From: Acinetobacter bouvetii
GTDB taxonomy: Bacteria; Pseudomonadota; Gammaproteobacteria; Pseudomonadales; Moraxellaceae
NCBI RefSeq assembly: GCF_902753875.1
Contig: NZ_CADDTS010000048.1
Span: forward strand, 269,206-333,205
Direction: 5' to 3'
DNA: 64,000 bases
Part shown: piece after piece, positions 10,161-20,014 of the stretch
How the letters are laid out: every line of letters starts with the position of its first letter
How positions within the stretch are numbered: the stretch's first letter is position 1
Notes under the pieces: generated by a model
The model's input: the letters and a program-made list of their open reading frames with translations, nothing else
Database searches by the model: none
What the model was told of the DNA's origin: nothing
Translations under genes and position numbers: made by a program

Positions 10161-10191
10161 ATATCTAAAATTGTGATTTAGTTTTAGATAT
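10161..10191. promoter_or_regulatory. Perfect 10-bp palindrome overlapping the sulP start codon
   Basis: ATATCTAAAA (10161-10170) and TTTTAGATAT (10182-10191) are exact complements 11 bases apart. The ATG of the permease is at 10190, so the right arm covers the A and T of the start codon. It could be an operator for the upstream ArsR regulator or an RNA hairpin that hides the start. No Shine-Dalgarno sequence is obvious between the arms. Confidence 0.5.
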
Positions 10192-11914
10192 GTCAGATTT
10201 AAATACTCGCTTAACGTCGTTATTGCCCGCTTGGCAATGGCTTAGTAAATACAATCAAGCCAAGTTTAAATCTGATCTTCTTTCTGCATTGATTGTCATT
10301 GCTATGCTGGTGCCACAAGGTATGGCTTATGCCATGCTGGCAGGACTACCTCCAATTATGGGCTTGTATGCCAGTATTCTGCCCATGATCATATACGCTA
10401 TGGTTGGGAGCAGTCCTACGCTCTCTATTGGACCTGTTGCCATTATTTCCATAATGACATTTGCAACGTTAAATCCTTTGTTTGAAGTTGGTTCTCCGGT
10501 GTATATACAGGCTGCCTGCCTGCTGGCGGTGATGGTCGGTATCATTTCACTGCTGCTCGGGATTTTTAAATTTGGCTTTCTGATTCAACTGATTAGCCAT
10601 CCTGTGATCAAGAGTTTTATTATTGCTTCAGCTTTGTTAATTGCTTTAGGTCAATTTAAATTTTTGGTTGATCTTCCTTTACAAGCCAATAATATCCCTG
10701 AATTTATACAAAGCGTCTGGCAATATATAAGTTTCAGCAATTTGCCATCTTTGCTGTTTGGTATGCTGGCACTCCTTTTTCTGATTTATATTCCTAAAGT
10801 TTTACAGTCTAATGCTGTGCAAAGTCGAATAGGTTCAACCGTTTTTCTTTCCAAAGCCTTACCTTTAATGCTGGTGATTGTCTCTATTGCGGCTGTATAT
10901 CTTTTCGATTTAAAAGCCGTAGGTATTAAAACAGTAGGAGAAATTCCTTCGGGCTTTCCGCCACTGGCTATGCCTTACTGGAATCTGGATCTGGTCATCA
11001 CATTGCTTCCTGGCGCTGCAATGATAGCTATGATCAGTTTTGTAGAATCCCTATCTATTGCCCAAGCAACCGCATTACAACAACGTAGCCATTTAAACAG
11101 TAATCAGGAACTGATTGCCTTGGGTTTATCCAATTTAAGTGCGGGACTGAGTTCTGCATTTCCTGTCACTGGCAGCTTGTCGCGTACCGTGGTGAATGCC
11201 GATGCCGGTGCCAAAAGTCCTCTAGCTGGTGTTTTATCATCATTACTAATTGTCGTAGTTAGCTTATATTTCACCAGTTTCTTTCGTGATTTGCCTTTAA
11301 CGATTTTGGCCGTGACCATCATGGTTTCGATCTGGAAACTGGTCGATTTTAAGCCCTTCATTGAAACTTGGCGTTATTCCAAAGCTGACGGGATTGCCAT
11401 GTGGATCACTTTTTTTGCGGTGATCTGTATTGATATTTCGACTGGCTTGCTTCTTGGCATCATTTCTACCTTTATCTTGCTTTTGTGGCGAATTAGTCGT
11501 CCGCATATTGCCGTGATTGGACTGGTACAAGGCACTCAGCATTTTAGAAATGTACAGCGCCATCAGGTACTGACTTCTTCTAAAGTTTTGTCGATGCGTA
11601 TAGATGAAAACCTGACTTTTTTAAATGCCAATACCTTTAAAGGTTTTCTGATTAATGCCATTAGCCAGTATATCCATTTAGAACATGTGGTGATTAACTG
11701 TTCCAGTATCAGCACCATTGACCTGAGTGCACTGGAAATGCTGGAAGATGTCAATGCCGAATTAAGTAAGCTCAATATTCAACTGCATTTTTCCGAAATT
11801 AAAGGTCCAGTGATGGATAAGTTGCAACATTCAAAACTGCTTCAGCATTTAAGCGGTCAGATTTACCTCACCCATTTTCAGGCCATGCAGGAACTTTCAC
11901 CTGAAGTTTTATAA
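10190..11914 (+). CDS. SulP/SLC26 family anion permease with STAS domain
   Basis: This 574-residue inner-membrane protein has about 12 hydrophobic segments in residues 25-430 and a cytoplasmic STAS domain at about 440-560 (with INCSSISTIDLSALEMLEDV). SulP motifs are present near the N-terminus (VPQGMAYAMLAGLPPIMGLYAS) and in the middle (FVESLSIAQA, FPVTGSLSRTVVNADAGAKS). SulP proteins move sulfate, bicarbonate or dicarboxylates. The adjacent persulfide-sensor-like ArsR gene favours a sulfur-containing anion here, but that is inference. The start codon lies inside a perfect palindrome. Confidence 0.88.
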   Translation: MSDLNTRLTSLLPAWQWLSKYNQAKFKSDLLSALIVIAMLVPQGMAYAMLAGLPPIMGLYASILPMIIYAMVGSSPTLSIGPVAIISIMTFATLNPLFEVGSPVYIQAACLLAVMVGIISLLLGIFKFGFLIQLISHPVIKSFIIASALLIALGQFKFLVDLPLQANNIPEFIQSVWQYISFSNLPSLLFGMLALLFLIYIPKVLQSNAVQSRIGSTVFLSKALPLMLVIVSIAAVYLFDLKAVGIKTVGEIPSGFPPLAMPYWNLDLVITLLPGAAMIAMISFVESLSIAQATALQQRSHLNSNQELIALGLSNLSAGLSSAFPVTGSLSRTVVNADAGAKSPLAGVLSSLLIVVVSLYFTSFFRDLPLTILAVTIMVSIWKLVDFKPFIETWRYSKADGIAMWITFFAVICIDISTGLLLGIISTFILLLWRISRPHIAVIGLVQGTQHFRNVQRHQVLTSSKVLSMRIDENLTFLNANTFKGFLINAISQYIHLEHVVINCSSISTIDLSALEMLEDVNAELSKLNIQLHFSEIKGPVMDKLQHSKLLQHLSGQIYLTHFQAMQELSPEVL

Positions 11915-12245
11915 TTTTTTGATTGTTTGCATGAAAATGACCAAATTAAAAATCCGGATCTTGGCGTAGTTCCCTGCAACTCAACTATATCTTGTTCAGC
12001 TTTGTAAATTATGTCGCCAGTTTTTATAGCACTTCTTATCAGATTTAGTCTGATTTGAAGCAGCTGTATGCTATGAATATTAAATAAATCGCTAAAAATG
12101 CATTAAAAAATCGAAAATATCGACTTTAAAAATAAATAGTTAGTTTTTATATGGAAATTATTTTCTAGTCATTCCATTTTTGGGTATAAAATGGCGACCA
12201 TCTTTGTGGTTTTTTTAGTCCTCGTATTCCTAACAAGGCACTCGT
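11915..12245. other. Intergenic region before sstT
   Basis: No gene is seen in these 331 bases. A TATAAAAT stretch at about 12186-12193 could be the -10 box of an sstT promoter, but no matching -35 is clear. AAGG shortly before the ATG can serve as the ribosome site. Confidence 0.4.
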
Positions 12246-13439
12246 ATGTTCTCTGCTTTAATGCGTCTGAGTTTAGTCTCCCGAATTATTATCGCCATTA
12301 TTCTTGGTATTGGTGTTGCTGTTTTGTTCCCAAATGTGGCTCCTTATTTGAGCCTTTTAGGTGACTTGTTTATTAAAGCACTTAAATCTGTTGCGCCTAT
12401 TTTGGTTTTTGTTCTGGTTTTATCCTCTATTGCCAACTTTAAAGTCGGCCATAGCGCCAACATTAAGCCAATTATGCTGATGTATGCTATAGGCATGTTT
12501 CTGGCTGCACTCTCTGCTGTGGTTGCCAGCATTGTCTTTCCTAGTACTTTGTTCCTGAATGCACCTGCACAAGGTGATTTACAGGCACCGGGTAGCCTGG
12601 TCGAAATTTTAAAGAATCTGCTATTAAGTTTTGTTGCCAACCCGGTAACAGCGATTAGCGAAGCCAACTTTATTGGTATTTTGGCATGGGCTGTAGCCTT
12701 GGGTGCTGCATTCCGTCATGCCAGTGACAGCACCAAGGGTTTCTTAACAGATGCAGCCAATGCAGTGAATCAGGTGATTCGTTTGGTGATCAATTTTGCG
12801 CCTGTGGGTATTTTTGGTCTGGTTGCCGTTACCTTTGCAGAAGTAGGTTTAAGTACATTTGAAAGCTATGCACAACTGCTGGCTGTATTGATTGGTACTA
12901 TGTTCTTCGTGGCATTGGTGATTAACCCATTGATGGTCGCCTTTGTAACTCGTGCCAATCCTTATCCATTGGTATTTCAATGTTTGCGTGAAAGTGGCAT
13001 TACCGCATTTTTCACTCGCAGTTCGGCAGCGAATATTCCGGTCAATCTGGATTTAGCCAAACGTTTAGGGGTCAATGAATCCACTGCCAACGTGGCTATT
13101 CCACTCGGTGCAACCATCAATATGGCGGGTGCTGCAGTAACCATTACTGTGCTGACCTTAGCTACTGTGAATACTTTGGGAATTTCAGTCGATTTCACTA
13201 CCATGCTGGTATTATCTGTGCTTGCCACAGTGTCTGCTTGTGGTGCATCAGGTGTTGCGGGTGGTTCTTTATTGCTAATTCCTGTCGCTTGCGGCCTGTT
13301 TGGCATCAGTTCTGATATTGCTATGCAAGTAGTCGCCATTGGTATGGTGATTAGCGTATTACAGGATTCGACTGAAACTGCATTAAATTCTTCAACAGAT
13401 GTATTATTTACTGCTGCTGTAGACCGCGGTTTGGATTAA
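12246..13439 (+). CDS. sstT: Serine/threonine:sodium symporter SstT
   Basis: This 397-residue dicarboxylate/amino acid:cation symporter of the glutamate-transporter fold imports serine and threonine with sodium. It has about eight membrane spans plus the two re-entrant hairpins: the serine-rich [14 protein letters not shown], and later [10 protein letters not shown] and [13 protein letters not shown]. The short size and the N-terminus [19 protein letters not shown] are those of SstT, not GltP or DctA. The gene appears to be a single unit with a long leader. Confidence 0.92.
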   Translation: MFSALMRLSLVSRIIIAIILGIGVAVLFPNVAPYLSLLGDLFIKALKSVAPILVFVLVLSSIANFKVGHSANIKPIMLMYAIGMFLAALSAVVASIVFPSTLFLNAPAQGDLQAPGSLVEILKNLLLSFVANPVTAISEANFIGILAWAVALGAAFRHASDSTKGFLTDAANAVNQVIRLVINFAPVGIFGLVAVTFAEVGLSTFESYAQLLAVLIGTMFFVALVINPLMVAFVTRANPYPLVFQCLRESGITAFFTRSSAANIPVNLDLAKRLGVNESTANVAIPLGATINMAGAAVTITVLTLATVNTLGISVDFTTMLVLSVLATVSACGASGVAGGSLLLIPVACGLFGISSDIAMQVVAIGMVISVLQDSTETALNSSTDVLFTAAVDRGLD

Positions 13440-13473
13440 GATAGTCATTATTAAGTAATTTTTTTATGACGTT

Positions 13474-14148
13474 ATGCCTTTTCAAACTTTACCGCTCTGG
13501 GTTCAATTAGGTGCTTTTTTTCTTGCAATGAATGCAGGAATGATTAACGTCCTCGGACTGGTGACCGTGTTGCACCAGTCCGTTTCACATATGACCGGCA
13601 ATGTCAGCATGCTTGCCATGGCACTGATGCACTGGCAACCTGACCTGATTCTCTATTTAAGCCTGGTGGTGCTGTGTTATGTGATGGGTTCCTTTTATAG
13701 CGGATATATACTGGGAAATAGCCACTTCAGCTTGGGACGCCGTTACGGTCTGCCTTTAAGCTTAGTGGCTTTTTTTATTGTACTGTGCTGGTTCTTTTTG
13801 CCCTACTACCCGCGTTATGCCTTGCTTTGGGCATGTGGAGCCATGGGAGTGCAAAATGCCATGATCAGCCATTACAAAGGCACCATTATTCGCACCACCC
13901 ATTTATCTGGCGTACTCACCGACTTAGGCTTAGCCTTGGGATATCTCTTACGGGGTTTAGAGGTCGAGCGTAGGCGCATTATTCTGCATTTAGTCATCTT
14001 ATTTGGATTTTTTATCGGTGGTCTGGTTGCAAGCCTGATTTATCCTTATTTAAAATTAAACGCATTCCTGATCCCGGCGATGTTAAGCTGGACGCTTAGC
14101 TCGCTTTACTGGGTCATTTATTTTCGTTATCGACGAATTCAAGAGTAG
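13474..14148 (+). CDS. YoaK family (DUF1275) membrane protein
   Basis: This 224-residue integral membrane protein has six or seven hydrophobic segments. The family marks are MNAGMINVLGL with SHMTGNVSMLAMAL near the N-terminus and GVQNAMISHYKGTIIRTTHLSGVLTDLGLALG in the middle. The molecular function of the family is not known to me; transport has been suggested. It begins 34 bases after sstT and ends 14 bases before the DUF2058 gene, so the three may share a transcript. Confidence 0.85.
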   Translation: MPFQTLPLWVQLGAFFLAMNAGMINVLGLVTVLHQSVSHMTGNVSMLAMALMHWQPDLILYLSLVVLCYVMGSFYSGYILGNSHFSLGRRYGLPLSLVAFFIVLCWFFLPYYPRYALLWACGAMGVQNAMISHYKGTIIRTTHLSGVLTDLGLALGYLLRGLEVERRRIILHLVILFGFFIGGLVASLIYPYLKLNAFLIPAMLSWTLSSLYWVIYFRYRRIQE

Positions 14149-14162
14149 TATCGGAATTTATT

Positions 14163-14699
14163 ATGGTCAAAAATGCATTACAGGCTCAATTGCTTAAAGC
14201 GGGTTTAGTCGATAATAAAAAGGCTAAAAAACTGTCTAAACAGGCGGTACATGAGCAACGTACCGGGCAAAGCAATGAAGCTGAACTGAAAGCAAAAATT
14301 GCGCAGGATCAGCAACAAAAACTGGCTAAAGATCAGGCGCTAGATTTAGAGAAAAAGCGCCTGTTACAAGGCAAAGAATTAAAAGCCGCGATTATTCAAA
14401 TGATTAATCAAAATAAAATTCGTGATACAGATGGCGAAGTAGCTTATCAGTTTATTGATGAAAGCAAAGTCAAAAAGATTTATCTCAATCAGCAAATTTA
14501 TAATGCCTTGGTCGCAGGATCATTAATCATTGCCAAAGAAGCTGAGGGTTATGCTGTGTTACCTAAAGCTCTGGCAGACAGAATTAACGACAAAATGGAA
14601 GGCTTTATCATTGTCAATAATTCTGAAAAGAATGAACAGATCACAGATGAAGAAGATCCATATGCAGCCTATGTCATTCCGGATGATTTAATGTGGTAA
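14163..14699 (+). CDS. DUF2058 family protein (YaiL-like)
   Basis: This soluble, highly charged protein has 178 residues. Its N-terminal half is Lys/Gln/Ala-rich and probably helical (LQAQLLKAGLVDNKKAKKLSKQ is the DUF2058 opening). The C-terminal half is a compact domain ending in the acidic DEEDPYAAYVIPDDLMW. Relatives are annotated as nucleoprotein or polynucleotide-associated proteins, without a known reaction. The length is standard. It is the last gene of the sstT-yoaK-yaiL run. Confidence 0.85.
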   Translation: MVKNALQAQLLKAGLVDNKKAKKLSKQAVHEQRTGQSNEAELKAKIAQDQQQKLAKDQALDLEKKRLLQGKELKAAIIQMINQNKIRDTDGEVAYQFIDESKVKKIYLNQQIYNALVAGSLIIAKEAEGYAVLPKALADRINDKMEGFIIVNNSEKNEQITDEEDPYAAYVIPDDLMW

Positions 14700-14725
14700 G
14701 TCACTATTCATATGCATGAAAATTT

Positions 14726-14757
14726 GGGATATGCCAAGATTTGTCTTGGTATATCCC
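14726..14757. terminator. Long hairpin after the DUF2058 gene
   Basis: GGGATATGCCAAGA (14726-14739) pairs with TCTTGGTATATCCC (14744-14757) over 14 positions with one G-U and a TTTG loop. No U-run follows, so it may protect the 3' end or act with Rho rather than terminate alone. Confidence 0.5.
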
Positions 14758-15052
14758 TTGCAACCCCTGCAAAATCACAATCTTTCTAAAATAATTGCAA
14801 ATACTATTTTGCAGTTAAGTGCTCATTTTTCTTTTTGTGGGTTTTCTGCAAGCTTCAATTATTTCTTCGTTGATGTATATCAGCCATGAGTTATTAAATA
14901 ATTAAAATTTAATCATAAAAATAAATGCATATTGTCAACAACAGGATTTTGATACCTGAATCATTCATTTTTCTCATACCATAACCATAGATGGCTTAAA
15001 TCAGAATCTAGAATACGGCTTAAAAAAATTTACTTATTGATATATTAAAATG

Positions 15053-15078
15053 TATACAAATACGGTTTCATTTGTATA
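15053..15078. promoter_or_regulatory. 9-bp inverted repeat before the GGDEF gene
   Basis: TATACAAAT (15053-15061) and ATTTGTATA (15070-15078) are perfect complements eight bases apart, 48 bases before the preferred start of the diguanylate cyclase. It is a candidate operator; the protein that would bind it is unknown. Confidence 0.35.
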
Positions 15079-15125
15079 TTATTTGTTAATAGATGCAAAA
15101 AAACATCAAAAATAGGAACTTGATC

Positions 15126-16398
15126 ATGGAAGGAAACTCTAACCCTTCTAAAAAATCAGTGATTACACCTTCAGAGCCCTTGTTTGACTCTATGAATCAA
15201 ACACCAGTCAAACATACACTTATCAATGCCGAATCGTGTGACACTCAAAGTCGTGCATGTATGGAGCAAGCCCTGAGTGATCCAATTGCACGTATTCCTA
15301 ATCAGTTCAAAAGCGCCTACCATAAATTTCAGTATTACCATCAAAAAAAATATTTACGACAAGTAAATTATTTTGCTCAGTTGGCTTTTCTTATTTATTT
15401 CTGGGCTGACTATGCTGAGATTGCCGGATGTAGAAATTCTTTCTGGCATAATTCGAATCATGGCTATCTTGAGTGGCTTAACACTTAACTTTTTTTTATT
15501 TAAATATATTAAGCAGATTCAACTGCTAGATATGATTTTACCTTTTTCCACCTGTGTATCTACTATTTTATGGTTTGAGATTCTCCTGCAGTCCACCAGT
15601 TCATTGGTTGCGACATATCAATATGCAGCAGTCATTTTCATTGTTTTAGGTAATCTTTGCGTTCAGGTACATTTTCGGCCATCACTGATCAGTACAGCCA
15701 TGATTACGGCAGCAATTCTGCACGGTATATGGCGCTTAAATACATTCAATGAATTTATTATTTTTCTCTTCGTCTATGTGCCCATCCTGCTATTTAGTAT
15801 TTATATTTGCTGGAACAATACTCTAAATTCACGTAAAAACTTTTTAAGGGCCTTACTGGATGACTGGAATTATCATACATTACGAAAACTTGCTCATACA
15901 GATGAATTAACCCAACTGAGTAACCGCCGACAGTTTGTTTATGCCGCTGAACGTAGAATTCAGGCCACTGCTGATACCGAGAGTACTAGTCTACTGATTT
16001 TTGATGTAGATCGCTTTAAAAGTATTAATGATCAATTTGGACACGATGTAGGTGATCAAGTATTGTGCTGTATTGCCGAAATTGCTCGTAAGGAAATGCG
16101 ACACAATGACATGCTTGCACGTTTTGGCGGAGAAGAATTTATCGTTTTACTACCACACACTTCTCAGTCCGATGCCTTGAAGATTGCTGAACGTTTGCGT
16201 CACAAGATGGAACAACATACGATCCAGTTAGATCATCATGCACTAAACTTTTCAGTTTCAATTGGTGTTTCCAAGATAGAACAAAATCAGACTGATTTAA
16301 GTCATTTAATTAAACATGCCGATATTGCACTATATGAAGCAAAACGTCAGGGCCGTAATCGTGTGATCCACTATAACTGTATGGACTTTTGCAGTTAG
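15126..16398 (+). pseudogene. Membrane diguanylate cyclase (GGDEF) with one frameshift
   Basis: The first frame (from ATG 15126, or 15093) encodes a polar N-terminus reaching YFAQLAFL. The second frame carries on with FISGLTMLRLPDVEILSG, further membrane segments, and a full GGDEF domain. Removing one T from the TTTT run at 15386-15389 joins the frames without a gap. The catalytic part is intact: DELTQLSNRRQF, FDVDRFKSINDQFGHDVGD, the active site GGEEF, and an RHND inhibitory I-site five residues before it. The full protein would be a six- or seven-span membrane enzyme making cyclic di-GMP. The shift may be a real loss, a phase-variable slip or a base-calling error. Confidence 0.8.
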
Positions 16399-16503
16399 CC
16401 GCTTTAATGCTGTAAATCAGCATGGTTTACACAACCTGAATCCTTTAAACTGGGTTAAAAATCAAGTTTTGATCAATTACAGTAAAATTCTCAGGTTGCC
16501 TGC

Positions 16504-18357
16504 ATGCTTAAATGGTTTGAAAAACTCGTCGATCCTTATCCCAACCAAGGCTTAAACGAACCACTGCCCACCCGCTTTTTTCCTTTTGTCTGGCAAGCAG
16601 CCAAAGGCGTGCGTCCCTATTTGTTGTTGTTGGTGTTATTTACTGCAGGCGCTGCGAGTTTTGAAGCCTTTTTTTATTCAAAAATTGGTGATTTAGTTAA
16701 CTGGTTAAGCAAGAGCCAACCCGATACATTTTTAGCTGAACACAGCCAAAATCTCACCCTGCTGACCTGCATTCTACTGGCCAATATTTTTTTCGCAACT
16801 CTGCAATCTATTATTAAGCATCAGGTTTTATACAGTACTTTTCCCATGCGCTTACGCTGGCGTTTCCATAATTTACTGTTGCAGCAAAGTCTGGATTTTT
16901 TCCATAACGACTTTGCCGGGCGTTTATCGGCCAAAGTCATGCAAACCTCTTTGGCAGTGCGTGAATTCTGGGTGATTTTGGGTGACATGCTGGCCTATGT
17001 GCTGATCTATTTTGTGACCATCAGTCTGGTCTTGGGTGCCATTTCCCCACTGCTGATTTTACCTCTGTTGCTTTGGCTGGTGCTGTTTATCTGCGCTGCC
17101 TGTTTTTTTATTCCCCGTTTGAGTCAAATTTCAAGTAAACAGGCCGATGCTCGTGCCGTCATGACCGGTCGCGTCACAGATGCCTATACCAATATTCAGA
17201 CCGTGAAATTATTTGCCCATGCCGGCCGTGAAAGCCATTATGCAAAAGAATCCATGCAAGGCTTTATGGTCACGGTCTATAAGCAAATGCGTCTAGGTGC
17301 ACAATACGAAATCAGCATCAATTTATTGAGCGTAGTGCTATATGTAGGCGTTTTAGGCACCGCGATTTGGCTCTGGATCAATGGTCAGGCAGAACTGGGG
17401 ATTATTGCCGCGACGACCGCGATGATTTTAAAACTGAATAGTATTGCTGAATTTATGATGTGGCAAACTTCGGCCCTGTTTGAAAATGTCGGGACCATTC
17501 AGGATGGCATGAAAACCATGGGCCGACCTATCAGCATTCAAGACAAGAAAGATGCGCAGCCTCTACAGGTACAGCATGGTGAAATCAAGTTTGAAGATGT
17601 CAGCTTTGCTTATCAAAATAAAAACGTGATTGAGCATTTTAATTTAACCATTCGACCGGGTGAAAAAATCGGGATTGTCGGTCGTTCTGGCGCAGGAAAA
17701 TCGACCTTAATTCAACTGTTACTGCATTTTTACAACATCAACCAAGGTCGTATTTCGATTGATGGTCAAAACATCCAAGATGTGACTCAGGACAGTCTGC
17801 GTAAAAATATTGCTTTTGTGACTCAGGATACCTCTTTATTACACCGTACTGTGGCTGAAAATATTAAGTATGGTCGCCCGAATGCAACAGATGAAGAAAT
17901 GTTTGAGGCGGTGCGTAAGGCCAAAGCCGAAGACTTTATTCCATCGCTGACCGACCTGCGCGGCAAAACCGGTTATGAAGCCTATGTGGGTGAACGGGGC
18001 GTGAAATTGTCAGGCGGACAACGTCAGCGTATTGCCATTGCCCGGGTATTTCTTAAAGATGCCCCTATTTTGATTTTAGATGAAGCCACCAGTGCGTTAG
18101 ATTCTGAAGTTGAAGCGGCAATTCAGTCCAGTCTGGATGAGTTGATGCAGGATAAAACCGTGATTGCCATCGCGCATCGATTATCCACCATTGCCCAGAT
18201 GGATCGTCTGGTGGTGCTGGATGAAGGCCGAATCGTTGAACAAGGTACGCATGATGAACTGGTCGCATTAGGCGGAATTTATGCGCATTTGTGGCAAAGA
18301 CAAAGCGGCAGTTTTTTGATAGAACAACAGACATTAAAGAAAAAGGATATCCATTGA
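16504..18357 (+). CDS. ABC exporter, fused membrane and ATPase domains
   Basis: This 617-residue half-transporter has six membrane spans in about residues 30-320 and an ATPase domain after about 350. Walker A is GRSGAGKST, the signature is LSGGQRQRIAIA, and Walker B is ILILDEATS, followed by the H-loop IAHRLST. It belongs to the MsbA/multidrug exporter group and would work as a homodimer in the inner membrane. The substrate is unknown. Its TGA stop shares the A with the ATG of the MaoC gene (TGATG), so the two are translationally coupled. Confidence 0.88.
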   Translation: MLKWFEKLVDPYPNQGLNEPLPTRFFPFVWQAAKGVRPYLLLLVLFTAGAASFEAFFYSKIGDLVNWLSKSQPDTFLAEHSQNLTLLTCILLANIFFATLQSIIKHQVLYSTFPMRLRWRFHNLLLQQSLDFFHNDFAGRLSAKVMQTSLAVREFWVILGDMLAYVLIYFVTISLVLGAISPLLILPLLLWLVLFICAACFFIPRLSQISSKQADARAVMTGRVTDAYTNIQTVKLFAHAGRESHYAKESMQGFMVTVYKQMRLGAQYEISINLLSVVLYVGVLGTAIWLWINGQAELGIIAATTAMILKLNSIAEFMMWQTSALFENVGTIQDGMKTMGRPISIQDKKDAQPLQVQHGEIKFEDVSFAYQNKNVIEHFNLTIRPGEKIGIVGRSGAGKSTLIQLLLHFYNINQGRISIDGQNIQDVTQDSLRKNIAFVTQDTSLLHRTVAENIKYGRPNATDEEMFEAVRKAKAEDFIPSLTDLRGKTGYEAYVGERGVKLSGGQRQRIAIARVFLKDAPILILDEATSALDSEVEAAIQSSLDELMQDKTVIAIAHRLSTIAQMDRLVVLDEGRIVEQGTHDELVALGGIYAHLWQRQSGSFLIEQQTLKKKDIH

Positions 18358-18806
18358 TGCTGTATTTGGAAGATATAAAAGTCGGTGACCGTTTCATTAG
18401 CCGCGAATATGAAATGACTTTAGAAGAAATCAAACAGTTTGCACATGCTTATGATCCGCAAGTGTTTCATACCGATGAAGATCAGGCCAAAGCGCATCCT
18501 GTTTTTCAAGGTATTGCAGCCAGTGGCTGGCACACTTGTGCCGTCACCATGCGTTTATGGACCGAATGTTTTCCGGTGGCGTATGGCTTGATTGGTTCAG
18601 AATCCAGTCTGCGCTGGCCACGTCCGACCCGTCCTGGCGATAAGATTCATGTCGAGGTCGAAATTGTGGCAATTACGCCATCAAAAAGCAAAACTGACCG
18701 CGCTATAGTCAGTTATGTGACTCAGGCCTTGAATCAGAATAATGATGTATTACTTATATCAACCACTAAAATTCTGGTCTTTAAAAAGGATGTTCAGCCT
18801 GAATGA
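18357..18806 (+). CDS. MaoC family dehydratase
   Basis: This single hot-dog-fold domain of 149 residues has the hydratase 2 motif region DPQVFHTDEDQAKAHPVFQGIAASG, which holds the catalytic Asp and His of R-specific enoyl-CoA hydratases, followed by RWPRPTRPGDKIHVEVEI. Such enzymes hydrate enoyl-CoA to (R)-3-hydroxyacyl-CoA or the reverse. The ATG at 18357 overlaps the stop of the ABC exporter by one base. An open extension upstream of it is simply that gene's 3' end in another frame. Confidence 0.87.
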   Translation: MLYLEDIKVGDRFISREYEMTLEEIKQFAHAYDPQVFHTDEDQAKAHPVFQGIAASGWHTCAVTMRLWTECFPVAYGLIGSESSLRWPRPTRPGDKIHVEVEIVAITPSKSKTDRAIVSYVTQALNQNNDVLLISTTKILVFKKDVQPE

Positions 18807-18914
18807 GCTTCGGGCTTTAAAAATATTGTCGAACAATTTTAACAAGATACACGTTCAATTCATGCCAATATGGCAGCGACAAATAGAAAAACGAATGAAT
18901 GCAATGGATGGCGC

Positions 18915-19943
18915 ATGAAAACGATTTCTCCTAGACAGGATCAAGGAATACCCGGTGTTTACGGGCTACTGCTGTTAGATGTAGTGTCCCGTTGGGGCTA
19001 CAATGCAGAAGCACTGTTTACCCCGTTTCATTTAAACAGTGAACAATTGGCCGATCCCAATTTTCGTATTCCCACGCCTGTTGCAAATGAGCTGATTAAA
19101 CATGCATTACGTTTAACTGGTGAACCGACGCTGGGTTTTCATTTGGGTACCCAAATGCGAATTTCCATTCATGGCTTTATTGGCTATGCCATTATGACTG
19201 CGCATGATATTACCGATGCCTTGGTGCTCGCCAACCGCTTTATTCAGCTGCGTCTACCCTTTTTACAGCTTTATTTCTCTACCTTTGGTGAAAAAGCCAC
19301 GCTGCAATTGCAATGTGATTTTGACATCGAACCTTTACGAACCGAAATTACCATTGCCCTGACTTTCGGTATTATCACCATGGCAAAAGCCTTAACCGGT
19401 TGTGAAGATTTATCCGGTGAAATTGATTTTGATTTTGCTCAACCGCCCGGTTTTGAACGCTATATGGCGAAATTTCCATCGCATACTTTCCGTTTTGAGC
19501 AACCGCATTTACTTTCCAGTTTCGATAAAAAATATCTGGGCTTAAAAATGGTCAATGCTGACCCGATTGCCAGCCAGATTGCCATTAACCAATGTGAAGC
19601 CGAACTCTCTGCATTAGGTGAACGCCGACGCTTGGCCATGCGGGTACGTGACATTTTAACCAATTCAGAGCAGCATTATTTAAGTATCGAAAATGTCGCA
19701 GATCGGCTGCATATGTCGGATCGTACTTTAAAACGGCAACTAGCAGCAGAAGGAACCTCTTTTTCGACCTTGGTCGATGAAGTCCGCTATCGTCATGCCA
19801 CCTCGCTGCTTTCCCGAACCGATTACACCCTAGAGCTGATTGCCGATGAACTGGGCTATAGTGATGTGGCCAATTTCAGTCGGGCTTTTAAGCGCTGGAG
19901 TGGTCGCAGTCCAAGCAACTGGCGCAAAGATCCGTATTTATAA
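18915..19943 (+). CDS. AraC family transcriptional regulator
   Basis: The protein has about 342 residues. Its N-terminal domain is of the arabinose-binding-like type found in OruR- and ArgR-like proteins (residues about 20-200, with [28 protein letters not shown]). A C-terminal double helix-turn-helix follows ([22 protein letters not shown], then [31 protein letters not shown]). The ATG at 18915 follows GGATGG. An in-frame ATG at 18870 would add 15 residues but has no ribosome site. The target is unknown; the ABC-MaoC pair just upstream is possible. Confidence 0.85.
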   Translation: MKTISPRQDQGIPGVYGLLLLDVVSRWGYNAEALFTPFHLNSEQLADPNFRIPTPVANELIKHALRLTGEPTLGFHLGTQMRISIHGFIGYAIMTAHDITDALVLANRFIQLRLPFLQLYFSTFGEKATLQLQCDFDIEPLRTEITIALTFGIITMAKALTGCEDLSGEIDFDFAQPPGFERYMAKFPSHTFRFEQPHLLSSFDKKYLGLKMVNADPIASQIAINQCEAELSALGERRRLAMRVRDILTNSEQHYLSIENVADRLHMSDRTLKRQLAAEGTSFSTLVDEVRYRHATSLLSRTDYTLELIADELGYSDVANFSRAFKRWSGRSPSNWRKDPYL

Positions 19944-20014
19944 ACTTTTGTTTTTATCAAAAAACCTGTATAAAACATGGCAAAAATGATTTGAATATTT
20001 TAAAGGAGTCAGCA

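Noticed and set aside
9730..10191. Arsenic or metal resistance locus
   Set aside because: The ArsR-type protein lacks the ELCVCD metal site and no arsenate, arsenite or metal transport gene is near. The cysteines fit persulfide sensing better.
12977..13339. Long antisense open frames within sstT, sulP and other membrane protein genes
   Set aside because: They are mirror frames of well-supported genes, with composition typical of antisense shadows and no domains.
15373..15410. Programmed frameshift in the diguanylate cyclase gene
   Set aside because: The site is a plain TTTT run without a slippery heptamer, a downstream pseudoknot or an internal Shine-Dalgarno stimulator that I can see. Mutation or base-call error is simpler.
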